Source: Halorubrum sp. JWXQ-INN 858 (GTDB lineage Archaea; Halobacteriota; Halobacteria; Halobacteriales; Haloferacaceae). Taken from it: a DNA stretch of 64,000 nucleotides. This document shows, one piece after another, positions 7,911 to 17,462 of this stretch. Within the stretch, counting starts at the first letter, position 1; every line of letters begins with the position of its first letter. Below the pieces are notes generated by a model, which did no database searches, was not told where the DNA came from, and saw only the letters and a program-made list of their open reading frames with translations. The position numbers were made by a program, and so were the translations under genes. The stretch spans positions 556,976 to 620,975 of the forward strand of contig NZ_WUAX01000016.1 in assembly GCF_009806985.1 (NCBI RefSeq), given 5' to 3'.

Positions 7911-9119
7911 CCCCGCCGCGCCGATCGCCGCGAGCGCCATCGACGCCGCGAGGAGCCCGAACGCCGGCCTGAACCCGGAAACGTCGGCGACGACCCCCAC
8001 GATCCCCGGCGCGAGCGCGCCCGCCCCCATCAGGAGGGTTCGGACCACGCCGAGCCCGCCGCCCGCGAGCCAGTCGGGGAGGATCTCCATCAGATACGCG
8101 CCGCGGACCGGGCGGTAGCCGTGCGCACCCAGCCCGAGCGCGATCACGAGCGCCCCGAGCGTGATCGCGCCCGCGCCGGCCAGCAGGACGACGCCCACGA
8201 GGGCGGCCGCCGCCAGCCCCAGCGAGACGACCATGACGGGGAATCGGCCGACCCGGTCGGAGACGTCGCCGGAGAGCAGCTGGACGAACGTCACCGCGAA
8301 CAGGGCCGAATAGAGGAGACTCGCCGTCGTGGTCGCCAGCCCCGCCTCCTGTGAGAGGTACAGCGGCAGGAACGCGACCGTGCCGTTGTACGCGAACGAG
8401 AAGGCGATCGTCACCAGGACGAACGCCGAGAACCGGACGTCCCGGAACAGCGTGAGGTAGTCGCGGGTGCCGGGCTCGGGGCCCTCGGTTTCGACCCCGC
8501 GGTCCGCGTCGTCCGGGAGTCGCTTCGGGACCCGCAGCAGGAACGTCGCCGCCAGCGCGAGCGCGACGAGCCCGCTCACGAGGAACAGCCCGCGCCAGTC
8601 CGCGCCCGGGAGCCGGGCGAGCAGGACCGCGAGCGCGGGGGGCGCGGAGACGAAGAGCACGATCGCCGCGGGCGCGACGACGCCGCCGAACGCGCCGAAC
8701 GTGTCGTGTGCCCCCAGCGCGCGTCCGGTTCGGGAGGGATAGACGCGGGAGAGCAGCCGGACCGCGACCGTCTTGTGCGCCCCCGTACCGCCCCCGATGA
8801 CGAGCATCGCCGCGACGAGCACGGCGAACGGCGAGTCGGCGACGAGCGCGAGCGCCCCGAGCCCGGCGACGGCCACCCCGGCCACGATGACCCGGACCGC
8901 GCCGACCCGGTCGGCGAGCGCGCCGCTGGGGAACTGCATCAGCGCGTAGACGATCATGAAGCCGGTGAACGCGGTGCCGATCGCGGCGTTGCTGACGCCG
9001 TAGCTCCCCTGGAGCGGCTCGAACAGCGGTGGGAACGCGTACCGCAGGAACTTCCCGAGGAACCAGATCAGCGCCGTCAGCAGGAGGACGTCGTAGTCGA
9101 CGACCCGCTTGACGTTCAT
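7893..9119 (-). CDS. Major facilitator superfamily transporter
   Basis: This 408-residue protein has 12 predicted membrane helices in two halves joined by an acidic cytoplasmic loop (about residues 195-225). The MFS signature between helices 2 and 3 is visible as GALADRVGAVR, with a matching DVSDRVGRFP in the second half. The substrate cannot be read from the sequence; the family includes drug and organic-anion exporters. A TTTTAAG element lies about 27 bases before the ATG. The stop codon falls inside a 27-bp tandem repeat. Confidence 0.87.
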   Translation of the reverse strand: MNVKRVVDYDVLLLTALIWFLGKFLRYAFPPLFEPLQGSYGVSNAAIGTAFTGFMIVYALMQFPSGALADRVGAVRVIVAGVAVAGLGALALVADSPFAVLVAAMLVIGGGTGAHKTVAVRLLSRVYPSRTGRALGAHDTFGAFGGVVAPAAIVLFVSAPPALAVLLARLPGADWRGLFLVSGLVALALAATFLLRVPKRLPDDADRGVETEGPEPGTRDYLTLFRDVRFSAFVLVTIAFSFAYNGTVAFLPLYLSQEAGLATTTASLLYSALFAVTFVQLLSGDVSDRVGRFPVMVVSLGLAAAALVGVVLLAGAGAITLGALVIALGLGAHGYRPVRGAYLMEILPDWLAGGGLGVVRTLLMGAGALAPGIVGVVADVSGFRPAFGLLAASMALAAIGAAGLWVTE

Positions 9120-9197
9120 CGCGTGCCCTTACCCAGTCGGGCGCTTAAAAGGGAGGGACCCGGCAGAGCCGGCAGGAACGACGGAGGGCGGGAGCGA

Positions 9198-10589
9198 TCA
9201 ACCGAACGGACCCTTGCCGCCGCCCATCATGTCGCCGAGGCCGCCGCCACCGCCCATCTTCTTCATCATCCGCTGCATGTCGCCGTCGCCCATCCCCTGG
9301 AACTGGCTGATGGTCCGCTCCATCATGCTGTGCTGTTCGAGCAGCTGGCGGACCGTCTCGACGTCGGTCCCCGACCCGCGGGCGATCCGCTCGGTCCGCG
9401 ACTGGCCGACGACCTTGGGGTTCTCGAGCTCCTCGTCGGTCATCGAGTCCATGATCCGCTCGAACTTCCGCATCCGGTCCTGCGTGACGTCCATCGCGTC
9501 GTCGGGCAGCTGGTCCATCATCCCGCCGCCCATCCCGGGGATCATGTCCATCACCTGATCGAGCGGCCCCATGCGGTTCATCGCGTCCATCTGCTTTTGC
9601 ATGTCCTTGAGGGTGAAGTTCCCCTCAAGCAGCTGCTCGGGGTCCCAGTCCTCGTCGTCCTCCTGTGCCTCCGCCATCGCGCGCTCGACGCGCTCGGAGA
9701 GCTGCTTGAGGTCGCCCATCCCGAGCAGCCGGGAGATGAACCCGGACGGCTCGAAGCGCTCGATGTCCTGGACCGTCTCCCCGGTCCCGAGGAAGGCGAT
9801 GGAGGAGTTCGTCTCGTTGACGGCCGTCAGCGCGCCACCACCCTTCGCGGTCCCGTCGAGCTTCGTGATCATCACGCCCTCGATACCGATCGCCTCCTCG
9901 AAGCGCGTCGCCTGGTCCTTCGCGCCCTGGCCGATCGCGGCGTCGAGCACGAGCAGCGAGCGGTCCGGGTTCACCTCGCGTTCGATCTCCTCGATCTCCG
10001 CGATGAGGTCGTCCTCGAGCGCGTGCCGGCCGGCCGTGTCGACGATGTGGACGTCGGCGTCGGCGGTCGCTTCCATCCCCTCGCGGGCGATCTCGACGGG
10101 GTCGTCGCCGTCGGGGTCGCCGTAGAAGTCGACCTCCGCGCGCTCGCACATCTGTTTCGCCTGGTCGTACGCGCCGGGCCGGAACGTGTCGGTCTGGATC
10201 ACGGCGGGGCGGAGCCCCTTCTTCGAGAACCACCACGCCATCTTCGTGGCGGAGGTCGTCTTCCCCGACCCCTGGAGCCCGGCGAGCATGATCGTCTGCG
10301 GCTCCAGCGGGAGCTCGGTGGAGTCGCCGACGAGCGCGACCATCTCCTCGTAGACGATCTTGAGGACGTGATCGCGTGCGGTGGTGCCGCCGGGCGGCTC
10401 CTCCTCCAGCGCGCGCGTCTTGATCGAGTCGGACAGCTCCATCACGAGGGAGACGTCGACGTCGGCGGAGAGCAGCGACCGCTGGATCTCCTTGACGATC
10501 TCCTCGACGTCGTCCTCGTCGAGCCGGGCCTTCCCCTGGAGCTTGTCGAGCGTGCCCCGTAGGGACGTCCCGAGGTCGTCGAGTACCAT
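9198..10589 (-). CDS. srp54: Signal recognition particle protein SRP54
   Basis: This 463-residue GTPase binds signal sequences and 7S RNA and targets ribosomes to the membrane with FtsY. The N-domain helices occupy about residues 1-95. The GTPase P-loop GLQGSGKTT is at 104-112, followed by the [19 protein letters not shown] and [13 protein letters not shown] motifs. The methionine-rich M domain starts near residue 310, and the tail is a Met/Gly-rich sequence ending GGGKGPFG. Length matches the archaeal family. A TTTAC element 27 bases upstream supports this start. The SRP RNA and FtsY genes are not in the window. Confidence 0.96.
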   Translation of the reverse strand: MVLDDLGTSLRGTLDKLQGKARLDEDDVEEIVKEIQRSLLSADVDVSLVMELSDSIKTRALEEEPPGGTTARDHVLKIVYEEMVALVGDSTELPLEPQTIMLAGLQGSGKTTSATKMAWWFSKKGLRPAVIQTDTFRPGAYDQAKQMCERAEVDFYGDPDGDDPVEIAREGMEATADADVHIVDTAGRHALEDDLIAEIEEIEREVNPDRSLLVLDAAIGQGAKDQATRFEEAIGIEGVMITKLDGTAKGGGALTAVNETNSSIAFLGTGETVQDIERFEPSGFISRLLGMGDLKQLSERVERAMAEAQEDDEDWDPEQLLEGNFTLKDMQKQMDAMNRMGPLDQVMDMIPGMGGGMMDQLPDDAMDVTQDRMRKFERIMDSMTDEELENPKVVGQSRTERIARGSGTDVETVRQLLEQHSMMERTISQFQGMGDGDMQRMMKKMGGGGGLGDMMGGGKGPFG

Positions 10590-10649
10590 TTGCCGGACCG
10601 TAGACGGTCCACGCGGTAAAGGCTTCCTTCGTCGGCGGCGCGTCCGCGA

Positions 10650-11672
10650 TCAGTCGTGGAGGTCGTACGTCGTCTCGGGCGCGCCGTAGTCGTAGCCGTG
10701 CGCCTCGTGGAACGCGACGAACGAGACGATCCGGTCGACGAACGCCTCGGGGTACTCGCGGTACGGGTGATGGCCCGCGCGGTTCACGACCTCCATGTGG
10801 ACGCGCGGGTTCTCCTTCGCGAGCAGCTCGTACAGCGAGATCCCGGCCGTCAGCGGGACGGTCGGGTCGTCTCGGCCCCAGTACACCAGCGTCGGCATCT
10901 CCAGTCGACCCTGCCGGATCCGACGCTGCGCCAGCGACATGTGCGCCTCCATGGAGTCGAGCCAGACGTCGAGTTGCCCCTCGGCCATCCCCTCGGCGAC
11001 GCGGCGCGCCTTCGGCCGGGTCGCCATGTACCCCGCCGCCATCGCGTCGGCCTCGGTGACGTGGTGGGGCGAGTACTGGTACTGCTCGTACAGGTGTTTG
11101 AAGCGGTCCGCCTCGTACGTCGGGCTCGATTCGTCGGACGGGGCGTCCCGCAGCGCCCGCGTCTTGAAGAAGTCCTTGTTCGGCGCGGTCGGCGACAGCG
11201 TCGCGCTGTTGACCACCGTGAGCGTCGCGACCCGGTCGGGGGCTTCGACGGCGACCCGGCCCCCGATCCCGCCGCCGCGCGACTGGCCGACGACGTGGAA
11301 CGACTCGAGCCCGAGGGTGTCAACGAACGAGAGCACGTGCTCCAGCTCCGCCCCGTACACCCAATCCGCGCGGTCGTCAGGGACCTCGGTCAGCCCGCAC
11401 CCGAGCCGGTCCATCGCCAGCACGCGGTGTGAATCGCTCAGCGCGTCGACGATCGGCGTCCACGTGTTCGCGCTCGCCGTTCCGGACCAGTTGCCGCCGT
11501 GTAAGAGTAAGACCGGATCCCCGCGACCGACGTCGTAAAAGCGCGTCTCGATCCCGTCGACGCGCTCGGTTACCCCGTCCACCTCGACGAACGACGCCTC
11601 CAACCCGCCCACGGACCCGTCCTCTGGAACGTCGCCGTACGCGTCCGACGCGTCGGCGTCTGTGCGTGACAT
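10650..11672 (-). CDS. Alpha/beta-fold hydrolase
   Basis: This 340-residue protein has the complete triad of the alpha/beta-hydrolase family: nucleophile Ser131 in GQSRGG, an acid in YWGRDDPTVP and a histidine in AGHHPY. The HGG oxyanion motif is at 58-60. It resembles the meta-cleavage product hydrolases and lipase-like enzymes, but the substrate is unknown. I chose the ATG at 11672; the frame is open 13 codons further. Upstream, on the far side of about 150 bases, lies the array of phased TTATAA elements. Confidence 0.82.
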   Translation of the reverse strand: MSRTDADASDAYGDVPEDGSVGGLEASFVEVDGVTERVDGIETRFYDVGRGDPVLLLHGGNWSGTASANTWTPIVDALSDSHRVLAMDRLGCGLTEVPDDRADWVYGAELEHVLSFVDTLGLESFHVVGQSRGGGIGGRVAVEAPDRVATLTVVNSATLSPTAPNKDFFKTRALRDAPSDESSPTYEADRFKHLYEQYQYSPHHVTEADAMAAGYMATRPKARRVAEGMAEGQLDVWLDSMEAHMSLAQRRIRQGRLEMPTLVYWGRDDPTVPLTAGISLYELLAKENPRVHMEVVNRAGHHPYREYPEAFVDRIVSFVAFHEAHGYDYGAPETTYDLHD

Positions 11673-11821
11673 ACCCACGAACGGTCCGCGAGAACGAAGT
11701 AACTTCGCCAACCGGCGGCCCGAGACGCGGGGAAAGACGAGCGAGACGGAGCTCGCGACCGGGTCGAGCGCGGTGCGGGATGCGGGGCGGGATGCGGGGC
11801 GACCGGCCGCGACGGCCCCCG

Positions 11822-11921
11822 TTATAAACGGCCTCGCAGCTCTCGTTTATAAGCCACCTCGCCGATCCCATTTATAAACGGTTCCAGTAGTTCTACTTAT
11901 AAGCGACTTCCCGCCTGCAGC
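11822..11921. repeat. 25-bp array with a TTATAA in every unit
   Basis: Four TTATAA elements start at 11822, 11847, 11872 and 11897, exactly 25 bases apart. Units alternate between TTATAAACGG (first and third) and TTATAAGC (second and fourth), while the rest of each unit is diverged. TTATAA is the core of a haloarchaeal TATA box and is palindromic, so it can act on either strand. The array sits between the end of pantoate kinase and the hydrolase start; nothing else is visible in this gap of about 290 bases. Confidence 0.75.
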
Positions 11922-11959
11922 GGGGATCCGCGCCGTCGACGTTCGACGCACGGGGCCGC

Positions 11960-12835
11960 TCACCGGTCGTCGACGAGCCGCGCGCCCGCCGCGTGCGTGT
12001 GACAGACGGCGGGGTCGTAGCCGGCGTCGGACAGCCCGGTTCCGAGCGCGAAGACGCTGCGGCCGAGCATCGCCATCGCCGCGGAGCCGCCGGCCGCCTC
12101 GACGTCGTCGATCGCCGCGGCGACCTCGGGGACGAGCAGGTCCGCGCGCGCGGCGAACTCCCGGGCCGCGGTCATGAGCGTCGGCAGCCGCGGGTCGCGC
12201 CGGACGCGGGTCAGCGCGCGCTCGCCGGCGTCCGAGAGCGCGGTCGTGTCGCCCGCGAGCACCGCCTCCGTCGACAGCTCGCCGAAGGTGACGTACTCGA
12301 TCCGGGCGTCCGCGGGGATCCCGTCCAGCTCGCCGTGGCCCGGCGCGCCGGGCTGGAGGCGGATCGGGACCCCGCCGCGCGCCTGCGCGACGACGTCGCC
12401 GAGGCCCGTCCCGCGCCCGACCTCCGCCTCGTGGGCGATCCGGACCAGCTCGTTCTCCGAGCGCCCGGCGTCGACGGCGTCGGTGACGGCGAGGGCGGCC
12501 CCCAGCGCGGCCGCCCCGGAGACGCCGAAGCCGGCACCGACCGGGAGCTCGCTCTCGAGACGGATCCGTACCGCGTCCCCACGGACGCCGAGCGCCGCGA
12601 GGACGTCGTCGACCGCGCCGATCGTCGCCGGCTCCCCGTCCAGCGTGAGCCGGGCGGCGGCCTCGTCGTCGGAGGCAGCGGCCCCGTCGTCGATATCGAC
12701 CGTCACCTCGACGCCGTCCGTGAGGGTGATCCCGGCCCCGCGCGACCCCGCGACCGCCGGCCGCTCGTCCGGGTGCGCGCTAAAGAAGGCCGTCACGTGC
12801 CCGGGGACGAAGGCGGCCCCCCGTTCCGTGGTCAT
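11960..12835 (-). CDS. pok: Pantoate kinase (GHMP family)
   Basis: This 291-residue GHMP-type kinase matches archaeal pantoate kinase, which phosphorylates pantoate before condensation with beta-alanine in the archaeal route to coenzyme A. The N-terminus AAFVPGHVTAFF and the glycine-rich phosphate loop LPVGAGFGVSGAAALG (about residues 105-120) are characteristic, as is GRGTGLGDVVAQARGG. The ATG at 12835 sits about 27 bases after a TTAA element and starts the conserved sequence. The partner phosphopantothenate synthetase is not nearby. Confidence 0.88.
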   Translation of the reverse strand: MTTERGAAFVPGHVTAFFSAHPDERPAVAGSRGAGITLTDGVEVTVDIDDGAAASDDEAAARLTLDGEPATIGAVDDVLAALGVRGDAVRIRLESELPVGAGFGVSGAAALGAALAVTDAVDAGRSENELVRIAHEAEVGRGTGLGDVVAQARGGVPIRLQPGAPGHGELDGIPADARIEYVTFGELSTEAVLAGDTTALSDAGERALTRVRRDPRLPTLMTAAREFAARADLLVPEVAAAIDDVEAAGGSAAMAMLGRSVFALGTGLSDAGYDPAVCHTHAAGARLVDDR

Positions 12836-12898
12836 GTCCGGTCGGAAGGGGAGGGGTCGATTAACGGTTGTTATCCCGGCCGTCGCGCCGCGAAGGGA

Positions 12899-12905
12899 TT
12901 TATAA
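12899..12905. promoter_or_regulatory. TATA box between pok and hyuA
   Basis: TTTATAA is the only strong TATA element in the 306-base gap. If it drives hyuA rightward, the leader is about 210 bases and includes the CACACGA repeats. Leftward use for pantoate kinase would give a leader of about 40 bases. The sequence does not decide between them. Confidence 0.5.
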
Positions 12906-12984
12906 GCGGAGCGACCCGATTGCCGGCTGTTCGACTCGGGCGAGCGCGTCCCGTAGCGGCCGGGCGGACGCCACCGCCCCGCGA

Positions 12985-13141
12985 CCCACACGGTTTCACG
13001 CGACACCACGCGATCACACGACTCCACACGCGATCACGCGACCCCACACGACCTCGTGTGACCGCACACGGTTTCACACGACCCCACACGACATCACACG
13101 ACCCCACGCGACCCACACGACTCCACACGATCACACACCCC
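12985..13141. repeat. Degenerate CACACGA/CACGCGA repeat before hyuA
   Basis: About 155 bases, up to the hyuA start codon, consist of imperfect copies of CACACGACYCCA and CACGCGATCA, roughly 10-12 bases each. The top strand is almost free of TATA-like sequence and rich in CA steps. The array occupies most of the gap between pantoate kinase and hyuA and directly abuts the ATG. Confidence 0.8.
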
Positions 13142-15259
13142 ATGACCGACACACGGATCGGCGTCGACGTCGGCGGCACGTTCACCGACGTGACCCTGCT
13201 CGTCGACGACGACCTCATCACGGCGAAGGTACCGACCACGAACGACCAGAGCGTCGGCGTCATCGAGGGCGTCCACAAGGCCTGTGCGACCGCCGGGATC
13301 GAGCCGGCGGCGGTCGACGCCTTCTCGCACGCGATGACCGTCTCGGTGAACGCCCTCCTCGAACGCGACGGCGCGGACACCGCGCTCGTCACCACGGCGG
13401 GGTTCCGCGACGTCCTCGAGATCGGCCGACAGGCCCGACCCTCCCTCTACGACCTCGACGCCGAGAAGCCGCCGACGCTCGTTCCGCGCCGTCGACGCTT
13501 CGAGATCGACGAGCGGGCGACGCCCGCGGGGATCGAGTCGGCCGTCGACGACGACGCGGTCCGCGAACTGGCCGCCGAGATCGACGCGACGGACGCCGAG
13601 AGCGTCGCCGTCTGCCTGCTCCACGCGTACGCGAGCCCGGAGAACGAACGACGGGTCGCGGCGATCCTCCGCGAGACGCTCGACGTCCCCGTCTCCGCCT
13701 CACACGAGGTGCTCCCGGAGTTTCGCGAGTTCGAGCGCACGGCGACGACCGCCGCCGAGGCGTACGTGACCCCCGGGATCGACGGCTACCTCGGCCGCCT
13801 GCTCGACGAGAGCCGTGAGACGGGGCTCCCGGACCCGCGGATCATGAAGTCGAACGGCGGCGTCGCCGACGTCGACACGGTCCGTGAGAACGCGGTGACG
13901 ACGGTGCTTTCGGGGCCCGCGGCGGGCGTCGTCGGAGCGGCCGCGTCCGTGGAGGGCGACGGGATCGCGTCCGTGGAAGGCGACGGGATCGAAACCGAGG
14001 CGAACGACGACACCGCGGCCGCCGAGGGCGTCGTCACCTTCGACATGGGCGGCACGTCGAGCGACGTGAGCCTCGTCCGCGACGGGAGCGCGGCGCGCAC
14101 CGCCGAGACGGAGATCGACGGCATCCCCGTCCGGACCCCGATGGTCGACGTCGACACCGTCGGCGCGGGCGGCGGCTCGATCGCCTGGACCGACGCGGGG
14201 GGCGCGCTGCGCGTCGGCCCTGAGTCGGCCGGCGCGGACCCCGGCCCCGCCTGCTACGGGAACGGCGGGACCCGACCCACGGTGACGGACGCCAACGTCG
14301 TGCTCGGCTACATCGGCCCGGACGCCGCGCTCGGCGGCGAGCTCTCGCTCGACGTCGACGCCGCACACGACGCGCTCGACCGGCTGGCCGAGGCGGCCGG
14401 GCTCGCGGACGCGACGGCGGCCGCGCGCGGGGTGTACCGCGTCGCGAACGCGACGATGACCCGCGCGATCCGCTCGGTGACCGTCGAGCGAGGACACGAC
14501 CCGCGCCGGTTCGGCCTCGTCGCCTTCGGCGGGGCGGGACCGATGCACGCCGCGGCGCTCGCCGAGAGCCTCGGGGTCTCGCGCGTGATCGTCCCCGGGC
14601 CGGCCGGAGTCCTCTCGGCGTACGGCCTGCTCGCGGCCGACGAATCGCACGACGCGGTCCGGACCGTCCGGCTCCCGCTCGACGGCGACCGACCGTCGAG
14701 GGACGTCGCCGCCGCGGGCGACGAGGTATACGACGAGCTCGTCGATCGCGTGCTCGAGGACGCGTCGGCCCCCGAGGCCGCGCGGGTCGAGCGGGCCGCC
14801 GACTGCCGGTACGTCGGACAGAGCTTCGAGCTGACCGTCCCCGTCGACGGATTCGACCCGAAGACGGTCGCCGCGCGGTTCCAGGACGCACACGAGCGCG
14901 CGTACGGGTACCGGCTCGACGCGCCGGTCGAGGCGGTCAACCTCCGGGTGAGCGCGACCGTCGACGTCGACTCGCCGACCGTGACCCACACGGGCGGGAG
15001 CGGCGACGCGACGGTCGGGGCCCGAACGGCGACGTTCCCGGGGGCCGGAGCCGTCGAGACGACGGTGTACGACCGGGACGGGCTCGCCGTCGGCGAGCGG
15101 ATCGAGGGGCCGGCGGTCCTCGAACAGGCGGAGAGCACGACCGTCGTACCGCCCTCGTGGGCGGGGAGCATCCGACGGAACGGGGCGCTCGTGCTCGATC
15201 GGGCGGCGTCCGACGGCGGGGTCGACGACGTGGCGCGCGGGACGGAGGCGGGACGATGA
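13142..15259 (+). CDS. hyuA: Hydantoinase/oxoprolinase subunit A
   Basis: This 705-residue ASKHA-fold protein belongs to the N-methylhydantoinase A/5-oxoprolinase family, which opens cyclic amides with ATP. The nucleotide motif DVGGTFTD (9-16) and the second phosphate motif FDMGGTSSD are intact, followed by GAGGGSIAW and the FGGAGPMHA segment. ATG 13142 is chosen because homologous sequence starts there, although the frame is open upstream. An in-frame 24-base duplication (13943-13990) repeats ASVEGDGI. Its stop codon overlaps the start of the B subunit, so the two are translated together. The real substrate (hydantoin, oxoproline or other lactam) is unknown. Confidence 0.9.
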   Translation: MTDTRIGVDVGGTFTDVTLLVDDDLITAKVPTTNDQSVGVIEGVHKACATAGIEPAAVDAFSHAMTVSVNALLERDGADTALVTTAGFRDVLEIGRQARPSLYDLDAEKPPTLVPRRRRFEIDERATPAGIESAVDDDAVRELAAEIDATDAESVAVCLLHAYASPENERRVAAILRETLDVPVSASHEVLPEFREFERTATTAAEAYVTPGIDGYLGRLLDESRETGLPDPRIMKSNGGVADVDTVRENAVTTVLSGPAAGVVGAAASVEGDGIASVEGDGIETEANDDTAAAEGVVTFDMGGTSSDVSLVRDGSAARTAETEIDGIPVRTPMVDVDTVGAGGGSIAWTDAGGALRVGPESAGADPGPACYGNGGTRPTVTDANVVLGYIGPDAALGGELSLDVDAAHDALDRLAEAAGLADATAAARGVYRVANATMTRAIRSVTVERGHDPRRFGLVAFGGAGPMHAAALAESLGVSRVIVPGPAGVLSAYGLLAADESHDAVRTVRLPLDGDRPSRDVAAAGDEVYDELVDRVLEDASAPEAARVERAADCRYVGQSFELTVPVDGFDPKTVAARFQDAHERAYGYRLDAPVEAVNLRVSATVDVDSPTVTHTGGSGDATVGARTATFPGAGAVETTVYDRDGLAVGERIEGPAVLEQAESTTVVPPSWAGSIRRNGALVLDRAASDGGVDDVARGTEAGR

Positions 15260-16857
15260 GCGACGCGATCGACCCGGTGACGCTCGAGGTGGTGCGGAAC
15301 CAGCTCGAGGGCGTCGCCGAGGAGATGGGACAGGTCCTCATCCGCGGCGCGTACTCGCCGAACATCAAGGAGCGACAGGACTGCTCGACCGCCCTGTTCG
15401 ACGCCGCGGGACGGATGATCGCGCAGGCAGAACACATCCCGGTCCACCTCGGCGCGATGCCGGAGGCGGTCGACGCCGTCCTCGAGCGCGACCCGAACCC
15501 GGGCGACGTCTTCGTCCTCAACGACCCGTTCGCCGGCGGGACCCACCTGCCGGACGTCACGCTCGTCTCGCCGATCGCGATCGGCGGCGGGATCGTCGGC
15601 TACGCGGTCTCGCGTGCACACCACGCCGACGTCGGCGGAATGGCCCCCGGCAGCATGCCGGCCGGCGCGCGCGAGATCCACCAGGAGGGACTCAGGATCC
15701 CGCCGATTCGGCTGGTGAAGGACGGCGAGCGCGACGCGGCGCTGTTCGAGCTGCTGCTCGCGAACGTCCGGAACCCCTCGGAGCGGCGCGCGGACCTCCG
15801 CGCACAGGTGGCCGCCAACGAGCGCGCGGAGACACGGGTCCGCGCGCTGATCGACGAACACGGGCTCGACCGGCTGGAACGGGCGTTCGACGCGGTGATC
15901 GACTACTCCCGCGACCGGGTCGTCGAGGAGATCGCCTCGCTTCCCGACGGAACGTACGCGGCGACCGACGTCCTGGAGGGCGACGGGGTGACCGACGCGG
16001 ACGTGCCGATCGCGGTCGCGGTGACCGTCGCGGACGACCGGATCGCCGTCGACTTCTCGGGGACCGCCGACCAGGTCGAGGGGAACCTCAACGCCCCGCT
16101 CGCGGTCGCCAAGAGCGCGGTGTACTTCGTCGTCCGCTGTGTGACCGACCCGGAGATCCCGCCCAACCACGGCTGTTACGAGCCGATCGACGTCCACGCG
16201 CCGGTCGGCTCCCTGTTGAACCCGGAACCCCCCGCGGCCGTCGTCGGCGGCAACGTGGAGACCAGCCAGCGCGTCACCGACGTGACGCTCGCCGCGATCG
16301 CCGGGGCGGCCCCCGACCGCGTCCCCGCCGCGAGCCAGGGGACGATGAACAACGTCACCGTCGGCGGCCGGGACGGCTCGTTTACCTACTACGAGACGAT
16401 CGGCGGCGGGTTCGGCGGTCGGGCCGCCGCCGACGGGATGGACGGCGTGCAGGTCGGCATGACGAACACGCTCAACACCCCGATCGAGTCGCTGGAGACC
16501 GAGTACCCCCTCCGCGTCGAGCGCTACGCGCTCCGCCCGGACAGCGGCGGTCGCGGCCGGTTCCGAGGGGGACTCGGGATCGAACGCCGCGTCCGTGTCG
16601 GGACGGACGCGACGGTGTCGCTCCTGACCGAACGCCGGCGGCACGCCCCGCAGGGAGCCGACGGTGGAGGGCCCGGCGCGCTCGGCGAGAACCTGATCGA
16701 CGGCGACCCCGTCGACGCGAAAACGACCGTCGACGTGTCGGCCGGCACCACGGTCACGGTGAGGACGCCCGGCGGCGGCGGTCACGGCGACCCCGCCGAC
16801 CGCGACCCCGAGGCCGTCGACGAGGACCGTACAGACGGGAAAGTGAGCGACCGATAA
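15256..16857 (+). CDS. hyuB: Hydantoinase/oxoprolinase subunit B
   Basis: This 533-residue protein is the HyuB partner of the upstream A subunit and overlaps it by ATGA. Family signatures are [20 protein letters not shown] at the N-terminus, [13 protein letters not shown], the HHADVGG metal-type motif, and the [10 protein letters not shown] and [15 protein letters not shown] segments near the end. A and B form one catalytic complex. The C-terminus carries a short charged tail. The length is typical. It ends convergently with the DtxR-type gene, with a 30-bp repeat in the gap. Confidence 0.9.
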   Translation: MSDAIDPVTLEVVRNQLEGVAEEMGQVLIRGAYSPNIKERQDCSTALFDAAGRMIAQAEHIPVHLGAMPEAVDAVLERDPNPGDVFVLNDPFAGGTHLPDVTLVSPIAIGGGIVGYAVSRAHHADVGGMAPGSMPAGAREIHQEGLRIPPIRLVKDGERDAALFELLLANVRNPSERRADLRAQVAANERAETRVRALIDEHGLDRLERAFDAVIDYSRDRVVEEIASLPDGTYAATDVLEGDGVTDADVPIAVAVTVADDRIAVDFSGTADQVEGNLNAPLAVAKSAVYFVVRCVTDPEIPPNHGCYEPIDVHAPVGSLLNPEPPAAVVGGNVETSQRVTDVTLAAIAGAAPDRVPAASQGTMNNVTVGGRDGSFTYYETIGGGFGGRAAADGMDGVQVGMTNTLNTPIESLETEYPLRVERYALRPDSGGRGRFRGGLGIERRVRVGTDATVSLLTERRRHAPQGADGGGPGALGENLIDGDPVDAKTTVDVSAGTTVTVRTPGGGGHGDPADRDPEAVDEDRTDGKVSDR

Positions 16858-16865
16858 CGAGAAGG

Positions 16866-16949
16866 AGCGAGCGGGCGCGGAACCGGCGGGCGGGAAGCGA
16901 GCGAGTGCGGAATCGGCGAGCGGAAAGCGAGCGGGTGCGGAACCGGCGG
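16866..16949. repeat. 30-bp tandem repeat between convergent genes
   Basis: Almost three copies of a 30-base unit starting AGCGAGCGGG (16866, 16896, 16926) fill the gap between the ends of hyuB and the DtxR-type gene. The copies differ at a few positions. Confidence 0.75.
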
Positions 16950-16957
16950 CCCCGGCG

Positions 16958-17389
16958 TCACTCCGCCCGGTCGAACGTCAGCTCCAGGCAGGCGCAGGCG
17001 TCCGTTTCGGGGTCGAAACAGTCGGGACACTCCGGGCGGCGGTCGATGATCGTGTCGAGGCGGTCGGCGACGGTCCCGTCGATGACGGCCTCGAGCTCCT
17101 GGGCCTCCGCGCGGAACTCCTCGACGCCGAGCACGTTCGCGAGGAACCGCTCGATGATACAGTACGTCCGGAGCGCGTCGCGGGCGCGGACGATGCCGTC
17201 GTCGGTGAGCCGAACGCCCTTGTACTTCTCGTGTTCGGCGAGGCCGCGCTCCTCGAGCTTGCCGATCATCTCGTTGGCGCTGGCCGGGCTGACGTCGAGC
17301 GCGTCGGCGATGGCCCCCGTCGCCGCGGGGCCGTCCGAGCCCTGTTGGATGACGTAGATCGCCTTGAGGTACTGTTCCGCGGTGTTCAC
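16958..17389 (-). CDS. DtxR/SirR-family transcriptional regulator
   Basis: This 143-residue protein has an N-terminal winged helix (residues 1-63, DALDVSPASANEMIGKLEERG) and the dimerisation helices of the DtxR/MntR family, but no SH3-like domain. By my alignment the usual metal-ligand histidines and cysteine of the second domain appear as Tyr, Gln and Ala (TYCIIERFL; EAQELEA). Instead the tail has CPDC (121-124) and CAC (132-134). It may sense iron or manganese through a different site. It lies 73 bases downstream of a ferritin-like gene on the same strand, which fits a metal-homeostasis pair. Related SirR proteins are common in haloarchaea. Confidence 0.85.
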   Translation of the reverse strand: MNTAEQYLKAIYVIQQGSDGPAATGAIADALDVSPASANEMIGKLEERGLAEHEKYKGVRLTDDGIVRARDALRTYCIIERFLANVLGVEEFRAEAQELEAVIDGTVADRLDTIIDRRPECPDCFDPETDACACLELTFDRAE

Positions 17390-17462
17390 GCGTCCCCTCC
17401 GTAGCCGCCGCCGGACGGTCGTCGCGTCGCTTCGATCGTCGCTGGAGTCGTGTTCGGGGGCG

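Noticed and set aside
11993..13141. Upstream extension of the hyuA frame, including a repetitive HTR/THD-rich peptide.
   Set aside because: It runs through the antisense strand of pantoate kinase and the CACACGA repeats. The conserved protein begins at 13142.
14308..16785. An 825-codon leftward open frame across hyuA and hyuB.
   Set aside because: It is antisense to two recognisable enzymes and has no recognisable domain.
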